This document shows positions 1 to 8,647 of a stretch of DNA of 64,000 nucleotides, in pieces; the first letter of the stretch is position 1, and every line of letters begins with the position of its first letter. The notes under the pieces were generated by a model, which saw nothing but the letters and a program-made list of their open reading frames with translations, was not told the origin of the DNA and ran no database searches. The translations under genes and the position numbers were made by a program. This stretch comes from Bdellovibrionales bacterium CG10_big_fil_rev_8_21_14_0_10_45_34 (lineage in GTDB: Bacteria; Bdellovibrionota; Bdellovibrionia; Bdellovibrionales; 1-14-0-10-45-34): the NCBI GenBank assembly GCA_002778785.1, contig PEZS01000006.1, positions 76,518 through 140,517 of the forward strand, in the 5' to 3' direction.

Positions 1-794
1 TCCTGCGGGCTTGTTTGTGAGCCATGTTCCTGTAAATATTCTCGGGTCTTGAGATAGGCTTGCTCCAGAGAAGACAGAGCAAGCTGTGACCAAGGATGAG
101 AGTTCAAAAGATAACTTTTAATCAAAAAATCCTGCGAATAGCGCATCCGAAACAAGAATCGATCGAGTTCAGGACCGCTTTCGATCTTACGCGTCGACAT
201 TGTTCCCATGGAGTAAAGGACCCTAGCTATCCAGCTACTCTCTTTAGCGGAGCCGTCGATTTGTGATAGGAGTCGTAAATTTGCTTGTCGATAATGTCGT
301 TGTGCCTGATCCCATTGATCAAGTTGAGAATAAAGAGACCCCAGGCGAGAAGGTATTTCTATCTCACGAACAGCCAACCTTAAACCGCGTGATCGTCTTT
401 GAAGATCTAAGAGGGTTGATATCGCCATCTCATATTTTCTTTGTTCTTCGTAGCAAAGGCTTAATTGGTATAAAACTTCGATGCGTTGAAGCTCACCTTC
501 GGAGGGGACCCCTTGGTTCAAATCAGACAACATCGGGCAGCCCTTAGCATATTCATTGAGAGCAAGATGTGACAGAGCCAAGTAGTACTGAGACTTTTGA
601 GAATAGACATCCCCTTCGTGGCTCTTAAGAAACTTCTCGAATTGCTCCTTGGCCTCTTCAAAAAGGCCTTGTTCGTAAGACTTTACTGCAACTTGATAAG
701 CTAGCGGTGGTTGCGGCACTTGATGCTCGCTTCTTTGAAACAAAGTGCAGCTATTCAGAAGTAAAAAAACCAGTAAAAACCTAGGTCGAATCAA
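1..794 (-). CDS. TPR-like lipoprotein, 3' end outside window (partial)
   Basis: This frame is open from the left edge to a TTG start at 794, about 264 codons, and continues outside the window. The start is preceded by GGGGGC. The N-terminus IRPRFLLVFLLLNSC is a lipoprotein signal peptide with lipobox LNSC, so the mature protein should be membrane-anchored by a lipidated Cys. The rest reads like helical tetratricopeptide repeats: YEQGLFEEAKEQFEKFL, then YYLALSHLALNEYAKGC, then LSLCYEEQRKYEMAISTL. This resembles outer-membrane TPR lipoproteins of the BamD/YfiO style, but no specific family can be named. It lies 118 bp downstream of the two ArsA-like ATPase genes in the same direction and may share their transcript. 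Function is unknown; a protein-protein scaffold is the usual role of such repeats. Confidence 0.8.
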   Translation of the reverse strand, partial: MIRPRFLLVFLLLNSCTLFQRSEHQVPQPPLAYQVAVKSYEQGLFEEAKEQFEKFLKSHEGDVYSQKSQYYLALSHLALNEYAKGCPMLSDLNQGVPSEGELQRIEVLYQLSLCYEEQRKYEMAISTLLDLQRRSRGLRLAVREIEIPSRLGSLYSQLDQWDQAQRHYRQANLRLLSQIDGSAKESSWIARVLYSMGTMSTRKIESGPELDRFLFRMRYSQDFLIKSYLLNSHPWSQLALSSLEQAYLKTREYLQEHGSQTSPQ

Positions 795-912
795 ATTGCC
801 CCCGTCGCGATTGTCACCTGAATCTCAGTTCCGCAGACTTCTGAGGTGCCTCGTGCATGCTACAAATTATAGAAACAAAACTGGCGAGAATCTAGCTCCC
901 ATTTTGCTATTT

Positions 913-1983
913 CTAGTTTTTCAAAATATCGGCCAACTGATTGAGATTATCGAGCTCGTAGGGTTGCTTTTGAAGCTCTGGTACCTTTTTCACGTAGACG
1001 CGGGTGGAGAGCTGCGATTCAAAGTGAGCAATATCCTCTTTTGCAGACTCAAAGTGCTTAGCGACACGATGAAATACCTCAATCATTTTTTTAAGCTCGG
1101 AGTCTTGCGCGATCAGCTCAATGTCTGTGCCCTCAAGCGCCCATTCAGGGAAAGCCCGGTTAACAATAACAGCAGATAAGGAATGTCCACGTCGTTTGAG
1201 ATTTTGAAAAAACGAACGCGCCTCTTCAAGCTTGACGGAATCAGAGCTAGTCACAAGAACAAACTGGGTTGTCGGTGAAATCAGCAATGACTGAATCTTA
1301 GAACTGTGTTCGCGAATAGGTTCGGCAAGGGTTCTCACTGTCTTGAAGAATGTGCTCAGCTCAGTAAGGAAGACTTTTCCGGTGAGAGTTTCAAGCGCCT
1401 TAAAAACAACTTGAGTTCCTTTTGTAAGAATTGAACCCACAAAGGTTCCAGAAGCTTTGTCGGCTTTAGAAAGCCACGTAACAACCGACTCTTGGAATAG
1501 CGAAAAAAATTTTTGTGGCGCCATGAGAAAATCCATCGCATGTTGTGCGGGCGGTGTATCGAGTACAATTAAATCGTAGTTGGCCAGTGAGCTAACTTGA
1601 TAAAGCTTTTCCAGGCTCGAATACTCTTGGGAGCCCGACAGTGAAGTGGAGATTTGTTGAAATATGTTGTTGCTACGAATCTCTGCGGCGACTTCAGAAG
1701 GAGCATACTTCTCTACAAAAGAGTGAAAAACCCCTTCTGGATCTACCATGCTGGCCCAGAACTCCCCTCCACTTTCGTATCGGCTAACCAATCGGTCTTG
1801 GCCGTCCCAATGATCAAGGCCAAGTGCCGCCGCCAGGCGTCTGGCTGGATCAAGAGTCATCACAAGAACTTTGAGTCCGCTTTTTGCGCCTAAGACCCCC
1901 AGTGCAGATGAAATTGTGGTTTTTCCAACGCCTCCACTGCCGCAGCAAATAATTATTTTAGAGTCTTTTAGGAGGTCAATCAT
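913..1983 (-). CDS. ArsA/GET3-family ATPase (second of a pair)
   Basis: This is a 356-residue soluble P-loop ATPase of the ArsA/GET3 (anion-transporting ATPase / tail-anchored protein targeting) branch of the SIMIBI class. A deviant Walker A, GSGGVGKTT, sits at residues 15-23. The VMTLDPARRLA switch-like segment follows near 41-51, and DTPPAQHAMDFL near 142-153 is the typical family switch II. Only one ATPase half is present, as in GET3, rather than the fused halves of E. coli ArsA. No arsenite genes (arsB, arsR, arsD) are nearby, so arsenic export is not supported. The gene overlaps the upstream ArsA-like gene by 8 bp, which suggests translational coupling and a possible heterodimer. The client or substrate is unknown. 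Confidence 0.88.
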   Translation of the reverse strand: MIDLLKDSKIIICCGSGGVGKTTISSALGVLGAKSGLKVLVMTLDPARRLAAALGLDHWDGQDRLVSRYESGGEFWASMVDPEGVFHSFVEKYAPSEVAAEIRSNNIFQQISTSLSGSQEYSSLEKLYQVSSLANYDLIVLDTPPAQHAMDFLMAPQKFFSLFQESVVTWLSKADKASGTFVGSILTKGTQVVFKALETLTGKVFLTELSTFFKTVRTLAEPIREHSSKIQSLLISPTTQFVLVTSSDSVKLEEARSFFQNLKRRGHSLSAVIVNRAFPEWALEGTDIELIAQDSELKKMIEVFHRVAKHFESAKEDIAHFESQLSTRVYVKKVPELQKQPYELDNLNQLADILKN

Positions 1984-2881
1984 CCGTCACTCTTTCGATG
2001 AGATTCGACAACAGTTCAGCGATTCGCTTGTTTTTACTCTCATTCAAACACCAAGGCGCTTTATACAGAGACCGGGCGAGAGGTCGTAGGCGCGATACTG
2101 AATCTGTATAGTTGTTTTGCCATGCTTGACTAAAGAGGGTCAGCTCTTTTAGTCGCAGGAGTTCGACTTGTTCTTCGATTTCACGTGCGATTTTTTTGTA
2201 GTCAAAGTCGAGATCTAGCCATTTATTGATAACGATGTCGGCCTGAATGTCGAACTCGTTTCTCAGGGCATCGCACAGCTCTATGGTTTCTGTGATCGGG
2301 AGTTCTTCGGCCAACGAAACCACGACAAACCGTGTGAACAAAGAGTCTTTGATCGTTTCTATAATCGAGCGACTCTGTACACCCATAGCTCCGTCGACGA
2401 TCGTGCTGCCGATGCCTTGAGGAGCTCGCAGCAACGTTAGCGAATGACCGGTTGAATAGGAGTCGAGGACCAAGTCATCGAATTCAATGGGCGGGCCAAT
2501 TTTACGCCGACCACTCGTGAGCTTGCCTAATATTGCAAGCTCTTTGAGAGCCGGAGCGCCATCAATCAAAGACCTCATGATTTTGTTCTCAAAAAAGAGT
2601 CGATAGATACTTTCTGATTTTATATAATAGAGGATAAACTCATGGAGGCAGTCCATCGCATCCCATCGGGAAATCCAAAGATTCGGAGACACTTGGGTTG
2701 GGGAGTAGCCGACCTCTGAAAGTTCAAAGACCCGGGAATAATAGCTCTCTTCACCGAGCTCGACGAGAAGAGTTCTTCGCCCCCTGGCAGCAGCCTGGTG
2801 TGCGAGACTCAGAGCAATGGTCGACTTGCCGACCCCGCCCTTACCGGTCACTACAGTGATGGGATAATTGGTTGCACTCAC
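1976..2881 (-). CDS. ArsA/GET3-family ATPase (first of a pair)
   Basis: This 301-residue protein has Walker A GKGGVGKST at residues 13-21 followed by LLVELGEESYYSRVF, in the place where ArsA proteins have their DPA-type segment. It belongs to the same SIMIBI/ArsA class as the gene it overlaps, but the switch regions differ: the DTPP motif is replaced by a less canonical LDSYSTGHSL segment. One partner may therefore be catalytic and the other specialised. It is the first gene of the pair and lies divergently from trigger factor, with about 120 bp between them. Co-occurrence of two diverged half-size ArsA ATPases recalls the two halves of classical ArsA split into separate genes. Whether they target membrane proteins or serve another process cannot be told from sequence. 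Confidence 0.85.
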   Translation of the reverse strand: MSATNYPITVVTGKGGVGKSTIALSLAHQAAARGRRTLLVELGEESYYSRVFELSEVGYSPTQVSPNLWISRWDAMDCLHEFILYYIKSESIYRLFFENKIMRSLIDGAPALKELAILGKLTSGRRKIGPPIEFDDLVLDSYSTGHSLTLLRAPQGIGSTIVDGAMGVQSRSIIETIKDSLFTRFVVVSLAEELPITETIELCDALRNEFDIQADIVINKWLDLDFDYKKIAREIEEQVELLRLKELTLFSQAWQNNYTDSVSRLRPLARSLYKAPWCLNESKNKRIAELLSNLIERVTDD

Positions 2882-3002
2882 GACCTGTAAGATTTACTAG
2901 ATAGGGCAGAGAAGTCTACCTAGATAGCTTGCTTCTCGCACCTTGTAGAAAATATCTTTCTGGTGTAGTAGGTTGTGCACTCGCGTTAGAAAGGGTCCTT
3001 AA

Positions 3003-4283
3003 ATGAAAGTAGATCTAGAGAAGCTCTCTGGTTTAGAGAGAAAATTGAGTTTTGAAGTTCCCAGTGATTCTGTAGCTTCAGCCTTCAATCAGGCATATCA
3101 AGTTATTCAGAAACAGGTATCGGTAAAGGGATTTCGTAAAGGAAAGGCGCCTATTCAGACGCTCAAATCTATGTACGGCGACCACGCTAAGCAAGAAGCC
3201 CTCGAAAAGCTTTTGCAAAAGAGCTACGTCTCGGGCCTTCGAGAGCATGACCTAAATCCGGTAGGCTACCCTGACATTGAAGTACTTCATTTTCAAGAGG
3301 GAGAGCCGCTAAAGTTTGTTGCAAAATTCGAAGTTCGACCAGAATTAGAGCTTCAACAGTACGAGAACCTACCACTTAAAAAACAAAAGTTTGAACTCGA
3401 TACCAAGAAGGTTGATGAAATTCTCGAAGGCCTTCGACAAGATCGGGCACACTTGCACGAGGTTCAAGATAGAGAAGTTGCGCAAAAAGGTGATTTAGCC
3501 GTTGTTGATTTCGAAGGTAGCGTTGACGGAGCTCCACTCGAAAAGGGAGCCTCCAAAGATCATCAGTTAGAGTTAGGGGCAGGCCAATTTATACCGGGCT
3601 TTGAAGATGGCGTAATGGGTATGAAAATCGGCGAAGAAAAAACTTTAAAGCTCTTTTTTCCGTCGGATTATCATGAAGAGTCGTTAAAGGGGAAGCCCGT
3701 CGACTTTAAGGTTAAACTTAACGGACTCAAATACAAACACGCGCCTGAGCTCAATGATGAGTTCGCAAAAACATTTGGTACGGATTCCTTAGAAGATTTT
3801 AGAAAAAGAATCGAGCAGGACTATGTTGAGCGAGAAACAAAGAGAATCAAGGATGCCTTTAAAGAAGAAATTCTCACTGTTTTGGCCTCAAGAAATCCTT
3901 TAGAAGTTCCACGAGTTATGCTTCAGGAGCAAAAAACTTTGCTCATATCAGATACTTCGGAGCGCCTAAAGCGAGAAGGATTAGGGCAAGAACAAATCTC
4001 TGATTATGTTTCTAAATGGGATGAAGATTTCGGTAAAACAGCGCAAAAGATGGTTCATGTTGGGTTCCTCATTAACGCTATTGCAGATAAAGAGAACCTG
4101 GGTGCGACCGAAGACGACTTCCAAAAACGTCTAGAGGAATATCAAAAAACCACCGGCATCGAACTAGAATCCATTAGAAGCTTCTATAGCCAGTCCGAGC
4201 GAAAAGACAGGCTGATGTTTCAAATCACCGAAGACAAAGTGATCGATTTCGTCGCTTCCAAAGGCGCCGTAAGAGAAGAATAA
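3003..4283 (+). CDS. tig: Trigger factor, ribosome-associated chaperone and PPIase
   Basis: Trigger factor binds ribosomal protein L23 at the exit tunnel, shields nascent chains and isomerises prolyl bonds. The 426-residue product has the standard layout. The N-terminal ribosome-binding domain carries the signature GFRKGKAP at residues 43-50. An FKBP-type PPIase domain spans about 150-245 (GDLAVVDFEGSVDG, GAGQFIPGFEDGVMGMKIGE), and a helical C-terminal chaperone domain follows. The length is normal for the family. The usual downstream clpP-clpX are absent: the gene is followed 3 bp later by the convergent ctpA gene. A GGGTCC stretch precedes the ATG, so the ribosome site is weak. Assignment is secure. 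Confidence 0.97.
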   Translation: MKVDLEKLSGLERKLSFEVPSDSVASAFNQAYQVIQKQVSVKGFRKGKAPIQTLKSMYGDHAKQEALEKLLQKSYVSGLREHDLNPVGYPDIEVLHFQEGEPLKFVAKFEVRPELELQQYENLPLKKQKFELDTKKVDEILEGLRQDRAHLHEVQDREVAQKGDLAVVDFEGSVDGAPLEKGASKDHQLELGAGQFIPGFEDGVMGMKIGEEKTLKLFFPSDYHEESLKGKPVDFKVKLNGLKYKHAPELNDEFAKTFGTDSLEDFRKRIEQDYVERETKRIKDAFKEEILTVLASRNPLEVPRVMLQEQKTLLISDTSERLKREGLGQEQISDYVSKWDEDFGKTAQKMVHVGFLINAIADKENLGATEDDFQKRLEEYQKTTGIELESIRSFYSQSERKDRLMFQITEDKVIDFVASKGAVREE

Positions 4284-4286
4284 AAA

Positions 4287-5687
4287 CTAGAGCTTGATAC
4301 TTGTGAGAGCCCTTGCATAATTTACGGCCTGTATGAGTTGGTAATCCTGGGCAAATGGGCTTTTCTCAGAAAACACATTTTCGTCAAGTTCAAGTGTCGA
4401 ATCCGTGTCTTTTGCTTCATCTGCTCGTTTGGATTCTCTGTCTCCTAACAAGTGTCCCGCGATATCGCGTTCGCGAATCGCTAAGCGTTTTTGTTTCGCT
4501 TCTTTTAGAACTTTAGGGTCGTATTGCTCGACCCAGATATCAGGAACAATCCCTTCCGCCTGAATTGATCGGCCTGATGGAGTAAAGTATCTTGCGACTG
4601 TGAGTTTCATACCCGAACCGTCGCCGAGCTTTACCACCGATTGAACGCTTCCTTTGCCAAAACTACGCTGCCCTAATAGCACAGCACGCTTACCATCCTT
4701 TAAAGCACCTGCCACAATCTCACTAGCGCTTGCCGAGTACTCGTTTATAAGAACGACTATCGGGAAGTTGGAGTATGTATTTTCTTTCTGCGCAAAGGCA
4801 ACTTGTCGGTCACTTCTTCCTACAGTGCTGACAATTGGACCACTTTCTAAGAACAAATCAGAGACTTCGATAGCTTGATCAAGTAGGCCGCCCGGATTGT
4901 TCCTAAGATCAAGAAGTAGCGCACGGACCTTAACCTCCTTCTCGCTCTTGGAGCTGACTTCTCGCGAAGGAGAACCGGTATCTGACTTTCCGAGCCTCAT
5001 TTTATGAATTGAAGGACCACTCAGTTTACCATTTTGAAACTTTTCAATTGCGTCTCGAAGATTTTTAGCAGTTTGATCAATGAAGCTGGTAACCCTAATG
5101 AGCAGAATTCCCTCTCCGAGATCCGTAGGTTTTACTGAGGCTATTCGGATGCGATCCCGTACAATGCGAATATCAAAAGGAGCTTCAATTCCTTCGCGGC
5201 CAAGCGTTAGGGTGACGGCGACACCTTGCTTTCCTTTAAGTTTTTCTCCCAAGCGAGTGAGCGACCAACCCTTGGTGAGTTCGCCATTAACCTTAATAAT
5301 CTTATCTCCTGGTTTAATGCCAGCTTTGAAAGCTGGTGTATCTTCTATGGGAGCAATTATGGTTGGAGTCTTTTCCTGGATCGCGATCTCTATGCCTATT
5401 CCGCCGAATTCCCCTGAGGTTTCATCTTCGAGTCCTTTAAAACTCTCGGGCGGCAAAAAATGCGAATGAGGATCTAGCTCTTCGAGCATGCCTGCTATGC
5501 CGCCGTAAAGAAGCTTCTCCGCCTTTACCGGTTCAACATAGTGTTGCTCGATGAGACTGAGCGCTTTCGCAAAGATCTGAAGCTTTTCGTAGCGTACTTT
5601 TAAGTCATCTTGATTGAGTCCCAATAAAACGATGGAACTAAGGCCAACTGCGGAAAATGCTAATCTTCGAGAGAGTTTTATTTGCAC
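4287..5687 (-). CDS. ctpA: C-terminal processing peptidase (S41)
   Basis: This is a carboxy-terminal processing protease of family S41A, a periplasmic Ser/Lys protease that in other bacteria trims or degrades murein hydrolases and lipoproteins. The 466-residue protein starts with a membrane-targeting hydrophobic segment (about 8-24). A PDZ domain lies at about 85-165, and the catalytic core includes SASASE at 318-323 (Ser nucleophile) and GKGSVQ with catalytic Lys at 345. DLRNNPGGLLDQA at 260-272 is the conserved core strand. An unusual hydrophilic insertion, roughly residues 222-252, separates the helix before that strand. It overlaps the EnvC-like gene by 10 bp and is the last gene of the ftsEX operon. 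That fits control of EnvC-activated cell-wall cleavage by proteolysis. Confidence 0.93.
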   Translation of the reverse strand: MQIKLSRRLAFSAVGLSSIVLLGLNQDDLKVRYEKLQIFAKALSLIEQHYVEPVKAEKLLYGGIAGMLEELDPHSHFLPPESFKGLEDETSGEFGGIGIEIAIQEKTPTIIAPIEDTPAFKAGIKPGDKIIKVNGELTKGWSLTRLGEKLKGKQGVAVTLTLGREGIEAPFDIRIVRDRIRIASVKPTDLGEGILLIRVTSFIDQTAKNLRDAIEKFQNGKLSGPSIHKMRLGKSDTGSPSREVSSKSEKEVKVRALLLDLRNNPGGLLDQAIEVSDLFLESGPIVSTVGRSDRQVAFAQKENTYSNFPIVVLINEYSASASEIVAGALKDGKRAVLLGQRSFGKGSVQSVVKLGDGSGMKLTVARYFTPSGRSIQAEGIVPDIWVEQYDPKVLKEAKQKRLAIRERDIAGHLLGDRESKRADEAKDTDSTLELDENVFSEKSPFAQDYQLIQAVNYARALTSIKL

Positions 5688-6751
5688 GGTAAACTTCCTT
5701 TTCTATTCTTAAGACAATTATTGGGCCTTGAAAGTAAAATGGCTGGGTCGTGATTCTGCCAAAGGTATCTTGTCTCTAAGTCAAACTGATACCTGCTCGA
5801 ATACCAAGTGGATCTTCCGATCAAGTCTCCGGTAGCCAAGTCTTGATTCACTTGTACGTGAGTGTCAGTTACCCCATCAGCGACAACAAACCTCATTTGC
5901 CCCTCTGAGAGCACTATCGTCTTGGCGCCAAAGAACTTCGAGCTATCCTCGATCGCAACCACTCTCACGCTAGTAGGCGACTTTATGGTAATTGGTCTAG
6001 GGGCGAAAAAACTGATAGAGTTCACTTCTCCGCCGTGAAGATTCTTTTTGTAATGAAGCCTTTGAGAGCCTGTAGGAAGACCCTCCCAATGGGAGTCGGG
6101 AGCTACTTCAAAAAGCGAATCAAACTGAGAGGTGATGCTCGAAAGTATGGATGAAAAAGCCAGAGCATTTTTCTCTTTAAGAGAGGACATCTTAGTTTGC
6201 TGCAACTGCCACATCGCATGAGCTTCGCGAACTTTCGCATGAAGCTTACGTCGATCGGCTATAACATCCTTTTTGCTTTTCTCTAGTTCTGCGATTTCTT
6301 TGCTGAGCTCCTTGGCTTCAAGCTTATGCCGCTGAAGAGACTGAACAAAATTTGAAAACAAACTGCGAAAATAAGATAAGTAGAGATTGATTTTAATGAG
6401 TACGCTCTCGGAACTACCAAAAATATGAGACGTAGCAGTCCGCAACGCATCTACGAGCTGGAACTTGCCAACAAGGAAGATTCTCACAAACTGATTTATT
6501 TGAAGTGAGCTTTGTTCTACAGCCTCCACTTTCATTTTTAAGAGATCTTCTTTTTTTAAAATCTTTTTCTCTGTAGACTCTATGTGCTGCTTGAGCTGAG
6601 CAAGTTCTTCTTTTCGCTTTAACGACTCAGTCTGGGCATTCTTAATTGAAATAAGCGCCTCTCTGATGTTTACAGAAGTGCCTTTTGTTTCAGAAAACAC
6701 AAAGTTAGAGATGAGATAGGTGGTGGCAAAGGCAATTACTTGGATCCTCAT
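5678..6751 (-). CDS. envC: EnvC-like murein hydrolase activator, degenerate LytM domain
   Basis: The protein has 357 residues with an N-terminal signal peptide, then long coiled coil (about 30-75 and 120-205) and a C-terminal LytM/M23-like fold at about 235-345. In EnvC the coiled coil contacts the FtsX periplasmic loop, and the LytM domain, lacking zinc ligands, activates amidases. Here the strand pattern FFAPRPITIKSPTSVRVVAIED ... VQVNQDLATGDLIG matches LytM. The HxxxD and HxH metal motifs of active M23 enzymes are missing, as expected for an activator. It overlaps ftsX by 4 bp (ATGA) and ctpA by 10 bp. The amidase partner is not in this window. The assignment rests on architecture plus operon position; overall residue identity to E. 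coli EnvC looks low. Confidence 0.82.
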   Translation of the reverse strand: MRIQVIAFATTYLISNFVFSETKGTSVNIREALISIKNAQTESLKRKEELAQLKQHIESTEKKILKKEDLLKMKVEAVEQSSLQINQFVRIFLVGKFQLVDALRTATSHIFGSSESVLIKINLYLSYFRSLFSNFVQSLQRHKLEAKELSKEIAELEKSKKDVIADRRKLHAKVREAHAMWQLQQTKMSSLKEKNALAFSSILSSITSQFDSLFEVAPDSHWEGLPTGSQRLHYKKNLHGGEVNSISFFAPRPITIKSPTSVRVVAIEDSSKFFGAKTIVLSEGQMRFVVADGVTDTHVQVNQDLATGDLIGRSTWYSSRYQFDLETRYLWQNHDPAILLSRPNNCLKNRKGSLPCK

Positions 6752-7590
6752 GTTGAAGACACTCGCTGAGAGAGATTACTCAGAAATTTAGAACTAAGAG
6801 CGGCGCGAGCCTGCGCCACGCAGAAAATACTGCCCAGCAAGAAAGAGCCGCCAACTGCTAAATAGATCGTGGTAAGGTTTTCAGCAAAAGCAGTACCGAG
6901 AGGCGTATTCACCAGAACATGGGCAGAAGCGGCAACAGTCAACGATGCCAAGAGATTAGTAACGATGCCCCCAATTACTACCCGCCGCGAAAAAATACTT
7001 CTCGTAAACGGGAAGGAGGCGCCCAGTAAAAGAAATGTTTGTATCTCCTGGATTCTGCCAAGCACAATGGACCTGACAAGTCCGCTTAGAATACTAATGG
7101 CAACTACGAGTAAAAACAGGCCAAGCACCGATGGTAGCAAAAGTACTTTCTTAGCCTCGAAAGAAGAACTTGCTTGATCTATCCACTCTCCGGGATGTCT
7201 TTTTGAAAGCTGAGTTTTGTTTTCGATGGCCTCTCGTACAGAAATGTCACCCTCTGACACGTGAGATTTTTTTTCAATCGACAAAATCGAAGGAAGGTCG
7301 GCTTCACTTAGTTGGGGGAGGCCAAGTGCCTCGCTGGGGCTCTGCCAAGCGATGACAATATTTTCCTTCCAGTGCTCTAGAGCCTTGCTTGCGTCAGACA
7401 CGAGCGCCGTTTTCTGCTCAGAGGTCATCGGCTCATGCGAAATCCAGTAAATTTGGCTGACTCCGTTGCTACCAGACTGAAAAAACACTGTAGCTCCGAA
7501 CGCGAAAAACATGTGCAAAATAGTAAATATCCCCAAAAGAGAGATGAATGAGGCCACAAAAGATGGATTAGACAAAGTCCTTTCCTTCAT
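6748..7590 (-). CDS. ftsX: Cell division ABC transporter subunit FtsX
   Basis: FtsX is the membrane half of FtsEX. It does not transport a solute but passes ATP-driven shape changes to periplasmic peptidoglycan hydrolase regulators such as EnvC. The 280-residue product shows the family topology: a first membrane segment near 12-35, a periplasmic loop of about 115 residues (35-150), then three membrane segments (about 150-175, 203-227, 238-262). The loop is where EnvC-type partners bind. Start and stop overlap both neighbours by 4 bp, so ftsE, ftsX and the envC-like gene are translationally coupled. Primary sequence is divergent, as is normal for FtsX, but the FtsE neighbour and topology make the call firm. 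Confidence 0.9.
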   Translation of the reverse strand: MKERTLSNPSFVASFISLLGIFTILHMFFAFGATVFFQSGSNGVSQIYWISHEPMTSEQKTALVSDASKALEHWKENIVIAWQSPSEALGLPQLSEADLPSILSIEKKSHVSEGDISVREAIENKTQLSKRHPGEWIDQASSSFEAKKVLLLPSVLGLFLLVVAISILSGLVRSIVLGRIQEIQTFLLLGASFPFTRSIFSRRVVIGGIVTNLLASLTVAASAHVLVNTPLGTAFAENLTTIYLAVGGSFLLGSIFCVAQARAALSSKFLSNLSQRVSST

Positions 7591-8291
7591 GAGAACTCCA
7601 ATTGTTTTAAACTGGCGTCTCTAAAAACGGGATCCATCGTCTCGACAACCTGGCCTTCCTTTAGTCGTATCACTCGGTGAGATGTTTTCTCGAAGAGATC
7701 CCGGTCATGCGTAGCAAATAGTACGGTTGTTCCTTGAGCGTGAGCGTTCTGAAAGAGAACAAGAATTTCTTTGGCCAAGTCAGAATCGAGATTCCCGGTC
7801 GGTTCGTCGGCGATCAGAATGTTAGGCTGAAAGATGAGGGCTCTGGCAATAGAAACCCTTTGTTTTTCGCCACCGGAGAGTTGTTCGGGATAGAATTTTG
7901 CCCTTTGTTTTAAGCCAACCGAATCGAGTGCTTTAGCCACTTTTCTTTCAATCGAAAACTTATTTTCTCTTCGAATCCTCAATGGCAGGGCCACATTTTC
8001 TGCAACGGTGTATTCGTTGATGAGCCTGAAATCCTGAAAAACTATTCCAATCTGTTGGCGAATAAGGCCGAGCTTTTTAGTTTCAAGAGTTCCGAGCTGA
8101 TAACTTCCGACTTCGACGCCTCCAGAAGTTGGCAAATCGAAGCCGGCAATCAGTCTAAAGAGGGTCGATTTTCCTGCGCCACTGTGACCCGTGACAAAGG
8201 CAAACTCTCCGCGGTCTAACCGGAAAGAAACGTCACGCAGAGCGTGCGTTGGGCCAGGGTAGGTTTTATAAACGTGAGAAAAAGTGATCAC
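7587..8291 (-). CDS. ftsE: Cell division ATP-binding protein FtsE
   Basis: This is a cytoplasmic ABC ATPase that drives FtsX. The 234-residue product has Walker A GHSGAGKST at 35-43, Q-loop FQDFRL at about 85-90, ABC signature LSGGEKQR at 138-145 and Walker B ILIADE at 158-163, followed by the D-loop and ATHD switch His. The closest named families are FtsE and the related MacB/LolD ATPases; linkage to ftsX and an EnvC-like gene decides for FtsE. It follows the 91-aa gene by 2 bp and overlaps ftsX by 4 bp. The C-terminal extension beyond the nucleotide-binding domain is short and without special features. Confidence 0.95.
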   Translation of the reverse strand: MITFSHVYKTYPGPTHALRDVSFRLDRGEFAFVTGHSGAGKSTLFRLIAGFDLPTSGGVEVGSYQLGTLETKKLGLIRQQIGIVFQDFRLINEYTVAENVALPLRIRRENKFSIERKVAKALDSVGLKQRAKFYPEQLSGGEKQRVSIARALIFQPNILIADEPTGNLDSDLAKEILVLFQNAHAQGTTVLFATHDRDLFEKTSHRVIRLKEGQVVETMDPVFRDASLKQLEFS

Positions 8292-8293
8292 AC

Positions 8294-8569
8294 TTACATT
8301 GTATCGTTGCCGCTCAGTTCCTGACCAGAGAGCAGAAGGTCCAGAATTTTTTGATGTTGTTCGCGCATGACTAGACGTAGGACTTGTGATGGAGTGCGAT
8401 ACCCAATATCTTCGGTGATCTGCGCGTAAGACCGCTTATATGTTCTTAGCACGGCGCCTCCGCGAAAAACCGTTGTCGCAATAAAGCCTTTGGCGGTACC
8501 CCAGTCTTCAGTTTGTACATGATATCTGATGCCATTTGAAGTGACATCTGTGTTAAACCCCTTTTCCAT
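8294..8569 (-). CDS. Conserved small protein heading the ftsEX operon
   Basis: This 91-residue protein has no signal peptide or membrane segment. Its middle reads GIRYHVQTEDWG ... FIATTVFRGGAVLRTYKRSY, a compact beta-rich pattern. I recall similar HVQTED segments in small or TPR-linked uncharacterised proteins of delta-proteobacterial-type genomes, but no function is attached. The C-terminal half is helical (PSQVLRLVMREQHQKILDLLLSG). It ends 2 bp before the ftsE start, so it is almost certainly co-transcribed and probably co-translated with ftsEX. It may regulate or accompany FtsE in the cytoplasm, but that is inferred only from position. The start is the ATG at 8569, divergent from the esterase gene. 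Confidence 0.75.
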   Translation of the reverse strand: MEKGFNTDVTSNGIRYHVQTEDWGTAKGFIATTVFRGGAVLRTYKRSYAQITEDIGYRTPSQVLRLVMREQHQKILDLLLSGQELSGNDTM

Positions 8570-8647
8570 TGGCCCCCAAATTAAAACGACAACCGCTTCT
8601 AGGCAGAGTTATCAAAAGGTATTAGCATTGTCACGGGGGTAGTTTCT

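Noticed and set aside
745-1179. Plus-strand frame of 144 codons across the gap and the end of the ArsA-like gene
   Set aside because: It overlaps two minus-strand genes with clear motifs and itself shows no family pattern.
913-2881. Arsenite efflux operon
   Set aside because: The ATPases are ArsA-like, but no arsB, arsC, arsD or arsR is present, and the metal-binding Cys of true ArsA are not evident.
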